A stretch of 14,851 nucleotides of DNA from Rothia sp. (in: high G+C Gram-positive bacteria). Its GTDB lineage: Bacteria > Actinomycetota > Actinomycetes > Actinomycetales > Micrococcaceae. The notes beneath the pieces are model-generated. The model made no database searches. It was not told the DNA's origin and worked only from the letters and a program-made list of their open reading frames with translations. The DNA lies in the NCBI RefSeq assembly GCF_015265375.1, contig NZ_JABZXW010000058.1:1-14851 (forward strand), written 5' to 3'. Both the position numbers and the translations under genes were made by a program. Below are positions 13,828 through 14,851 of this stretch, in pieces. Within the stretch, counting starts at the first letter, position 1. Every line of letters begins with the position of its first letter.

Positions 13828-13916
13828 ACCGAAACACACGAAGCGGGGGAGTGCCCCCTCATCGGTGCCTGAGGCACCTCGAGGACGGAGCCCCCGCTTC
13901 GCGTGTCCGGTACGCC
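13824..13916. repeat. Palindromic intergenic repeat, copy 2
   Basis: A full element of about 93 bp. The left arm ACACACGAAGCGGGGG pairs with the right arm CCCCCGCTTCGCGTGT (13891-13906), and the outer GGCG-ACCG region pairs with CGGTACGCC. The inner stem is GGTGCC (13864-13869)/GGCACC (13873-13878) with a TGA loop. Compared with copy 1 the inner stem changes a C-G pair to T-A, which keeps the pairing. No ORF is inside. Confidence 0.8.
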
Positions 13917-13953
13917 CTCTAGGTCGCCTACCCCTCGGGTGGAGGATAGAAGG

Positions 13954-14100
13954 GGTTGGTAGGTGGGTACCTTCTCGGGGTAGCTCGCCGCAGTCTTGGG
14001 TATATGAAGCTGGTATGTGGTTCCCTTCTCTAATTAGCTCGCCTTGGGATGGTTGAAATAGGGGTTGGTCTGGGGTTTCCTTCTCGGGTCAGCTCACCTG
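13954..14100. repeat. Degenerate tandem repeat, period about 54 bp
   Basis: Three units share GGTTGGT-like starts, then CCTTCTC (13970-13976, 14024-14030, 14079-14085), then AGCTCRCC (13982-13989, 14036-14043, 14091-14098). Both anchors step by 54 and 55 bp. A weaker relic (CCCTCTAGGTCGCC at 13915-13928) joins the array to the right end of the palindromic element. Function unknown. Confidence 0.7.
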
Positions 14101-14169
14101 ATTCTAGGGTTATTTATCCTGTCGGATTTTTATCTACTTCCCGGATACAGACCTGATACATAGAGATAG

Positions 14170-14205
14170 AGCCGGTGCCTGCTTCGCAGCAGGCACCGGC
14201 TTTTT
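14170..14205 (+). terminator. Strong terminator between convergent genes
   Basis: A 14-bp perfect stem joins 14170-14183 to 14188-14201 with a TCGC loop and TTTTT (14201-14205). The T-run faces the plus strand, so it ends transcripts from trpC. It lies 17 nt beyond the stop of the minus-strand MFS gene and may also serve that gene, although the minus side has only a mixed TCTATCTCTAT tract. Confidence 0.88.
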
Positions 14206-14221
14206 ACTTATTAGAGAGCTC

Positions 14222-14851
14222 TTAGCGGCCCGTATAGTCCGTGTCCGCAATATCCTTCGGCCAGCGCGCCTTACGGAACGGCGCCCACGTAAACGCCGCC
14301 GCCACCAACAACAAACCACTCATAATGAACGCCGGAACAAAACCCCACGCATCCGCAATCAAACCAGCCACCAGCGGGCCCAAAATCATACCGAAATCGC
14401 TAGCCATCTGATACACCGCCAACACCTGGCCACCACTACGGCGAGTACCAATCACATCAGACACCGCAGCCTGAATCGACGGGCCCATAAACGCCGCACC
14501 AATACCCAGGCACGCCGTCAACGACACAAACACCCACGCCACCGGCGCGAAGCCCATAAACGTCACCGCAGAACCCGCCAACAGCAGACCCGAAAACGCC
14601 ATCACACGGCGGCCAAAACGATCCGAAAAACGACCCGAGAACGTCTGCGTCAACGCATTACCAAACGAGTTCGTCGCCATCGCCAACGACGCCAACAGAG
14701 TAGCCGCCACCGAATTCGACATGTCGCCGCCGGTCGCCAAATACGCCGCCGCCAACGGAATAATCGACGACTGCACCCCAAACACCGACCAGCCAATCGC
14801 CCAATTCGACCCCAGCGCCGAACGGTAATTCGTGAACTTGCAGGCGTCGCG
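14222..14851 (-). CDS. MFS transporter, C-terminal part (partial)
   Basis: The minus-strand frame is open from the right edge to TAA at 14222-14224 (209 visible residues). A GTG at 14783-14785 is not the true start because the frame continues upstream with coherent sequence (NYRSALGSNWAIGWSVFGVQ). About six hydrophobic segments are visible. GRFSDRFGRR matches the major facilitator loop motif (GxxxDRxGRR), and ILGPLVAGLIADAWGF resembles the later GP-rich helix motif. The visible part is probably the second six-helix half of a 12-helix carrier, ending in a polar tail (KDIADTDYTGR). The substrate cannot be told; drug or metabolite efflux is common in this superfamily. It converges on trpC across the repeat region. 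Confidence 0.85.
   Translation of the reverse strand, partial: RDACKFTNYRSALGSNWAIGWSVFGVQSSIIPLAAAYLATGGDMSNSVAATLLASLAMATNSFGNALTQTFSGRFSDRFGRRVMAFSGLLLAGSAVTFMGFAPVAWVFVSLTACLGIGAAFMGPSIQAAVSDVIGTRRSGGQVLAVYQMASDFGMILGPLVAGLIADAWGFVPAFIMSGLLLVAAAFTWAPFRKARWPKDIADTDYTGR

Larger units (their letters stand above)
13694..14169. other. Repeat-rich region without genes
   Basis: These 476 nt hold two tandem arrays and no credible ORF. The left part (13713-13916) has two partial units and one full copy of the palindromic repeat. The right part (13954-14100) has three degenerate units of about 54 bp. After that only short AT-rich sequence remains before the terminator at 14170. Frames of 79-84 codons here are by-products of the repeats. 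Confidence 0.7.

Noticed and set aside
13713..14100. Repeat arrays as a CRISPR locus
   Set aside because: The units are contiguous without unique spacers, are degenerate, and no cas gene is nearby.
14222..14785. A short complete MFS protein starting at GTG 14785
   Set aside because: The same frame continues to the window edge with transporter-like sequence, so the gene is longer and only cut by the window.

Overview
The window looks like chromosomal DNA of a high-GC Gram-positive bacterium (Actinomycetota). Third-position C/G bias is strong, the fab cluster is in actinobacterial order (fabD-fabH-acpP-fabF), and the trpE/trpC pair and rib genes are actinobacterial in style. The coding style and short GC-rich intergenic repeats suggest Micrococcaceae, perhaps Rothia. 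That genus call is an inference I could not test.

Layout. (1) 1-59: last codons of an unidentified plus-strand gene. (2) 424-4402: type II fatty-acid synthesis genes fabD, fabH, acpP and fabF, all on the plus strand. Their gaps of 116-218 nt are rich in hairpins, and a strong terminator follows fabF (4430-4479). (3) 4480-5450: about 970 nt without a convincing gene. It holds a palindromic repeat, a terminator facing the minus strand, a long inverted repeat around a possible decayed ORF, and an AT-rich stretch with a repeated heptamer. (4) 5451-10953: riboflavin region. A candidate promoter and an unmistakable FMN riboswitch precede a PnuC-like riboflavin importer (ribM). Then come ribD, a fused riboflavin synthase-DHBP synthase gene (ribE-ribB), ribA and ribH. 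Together they encode uptake plus the dedicated enzymes from GTP and ribulose 5-phosphate to riboflavin, apart from the phosphatase. (5) 10954-13693: trpE and trpC, preceded by a 299-nt leader with tandem repeats. (6) 13694-14221: no gene. It holds arrays of the palindromic repeat, a second tandem array with a period of about 54 bp, and a strong terminator. (7) 14222-14851: C-terminal part of a minus-strand MFS transporter that runs off the window.

Most coding content is ordinary core metabolism. I found no new defence or mobile system. The points most worth a second look are the RibE-RibB fusion with a stand-alone RibA (the usual arrangement is a RibBA fusion), the long riboswitch-to-ribM leader with a possible Shine-Dalgarno-masking pairing, the intergenic palindromic repeat family with a compensatory base change, and mutually exclusive hairpins in the trpE leader.
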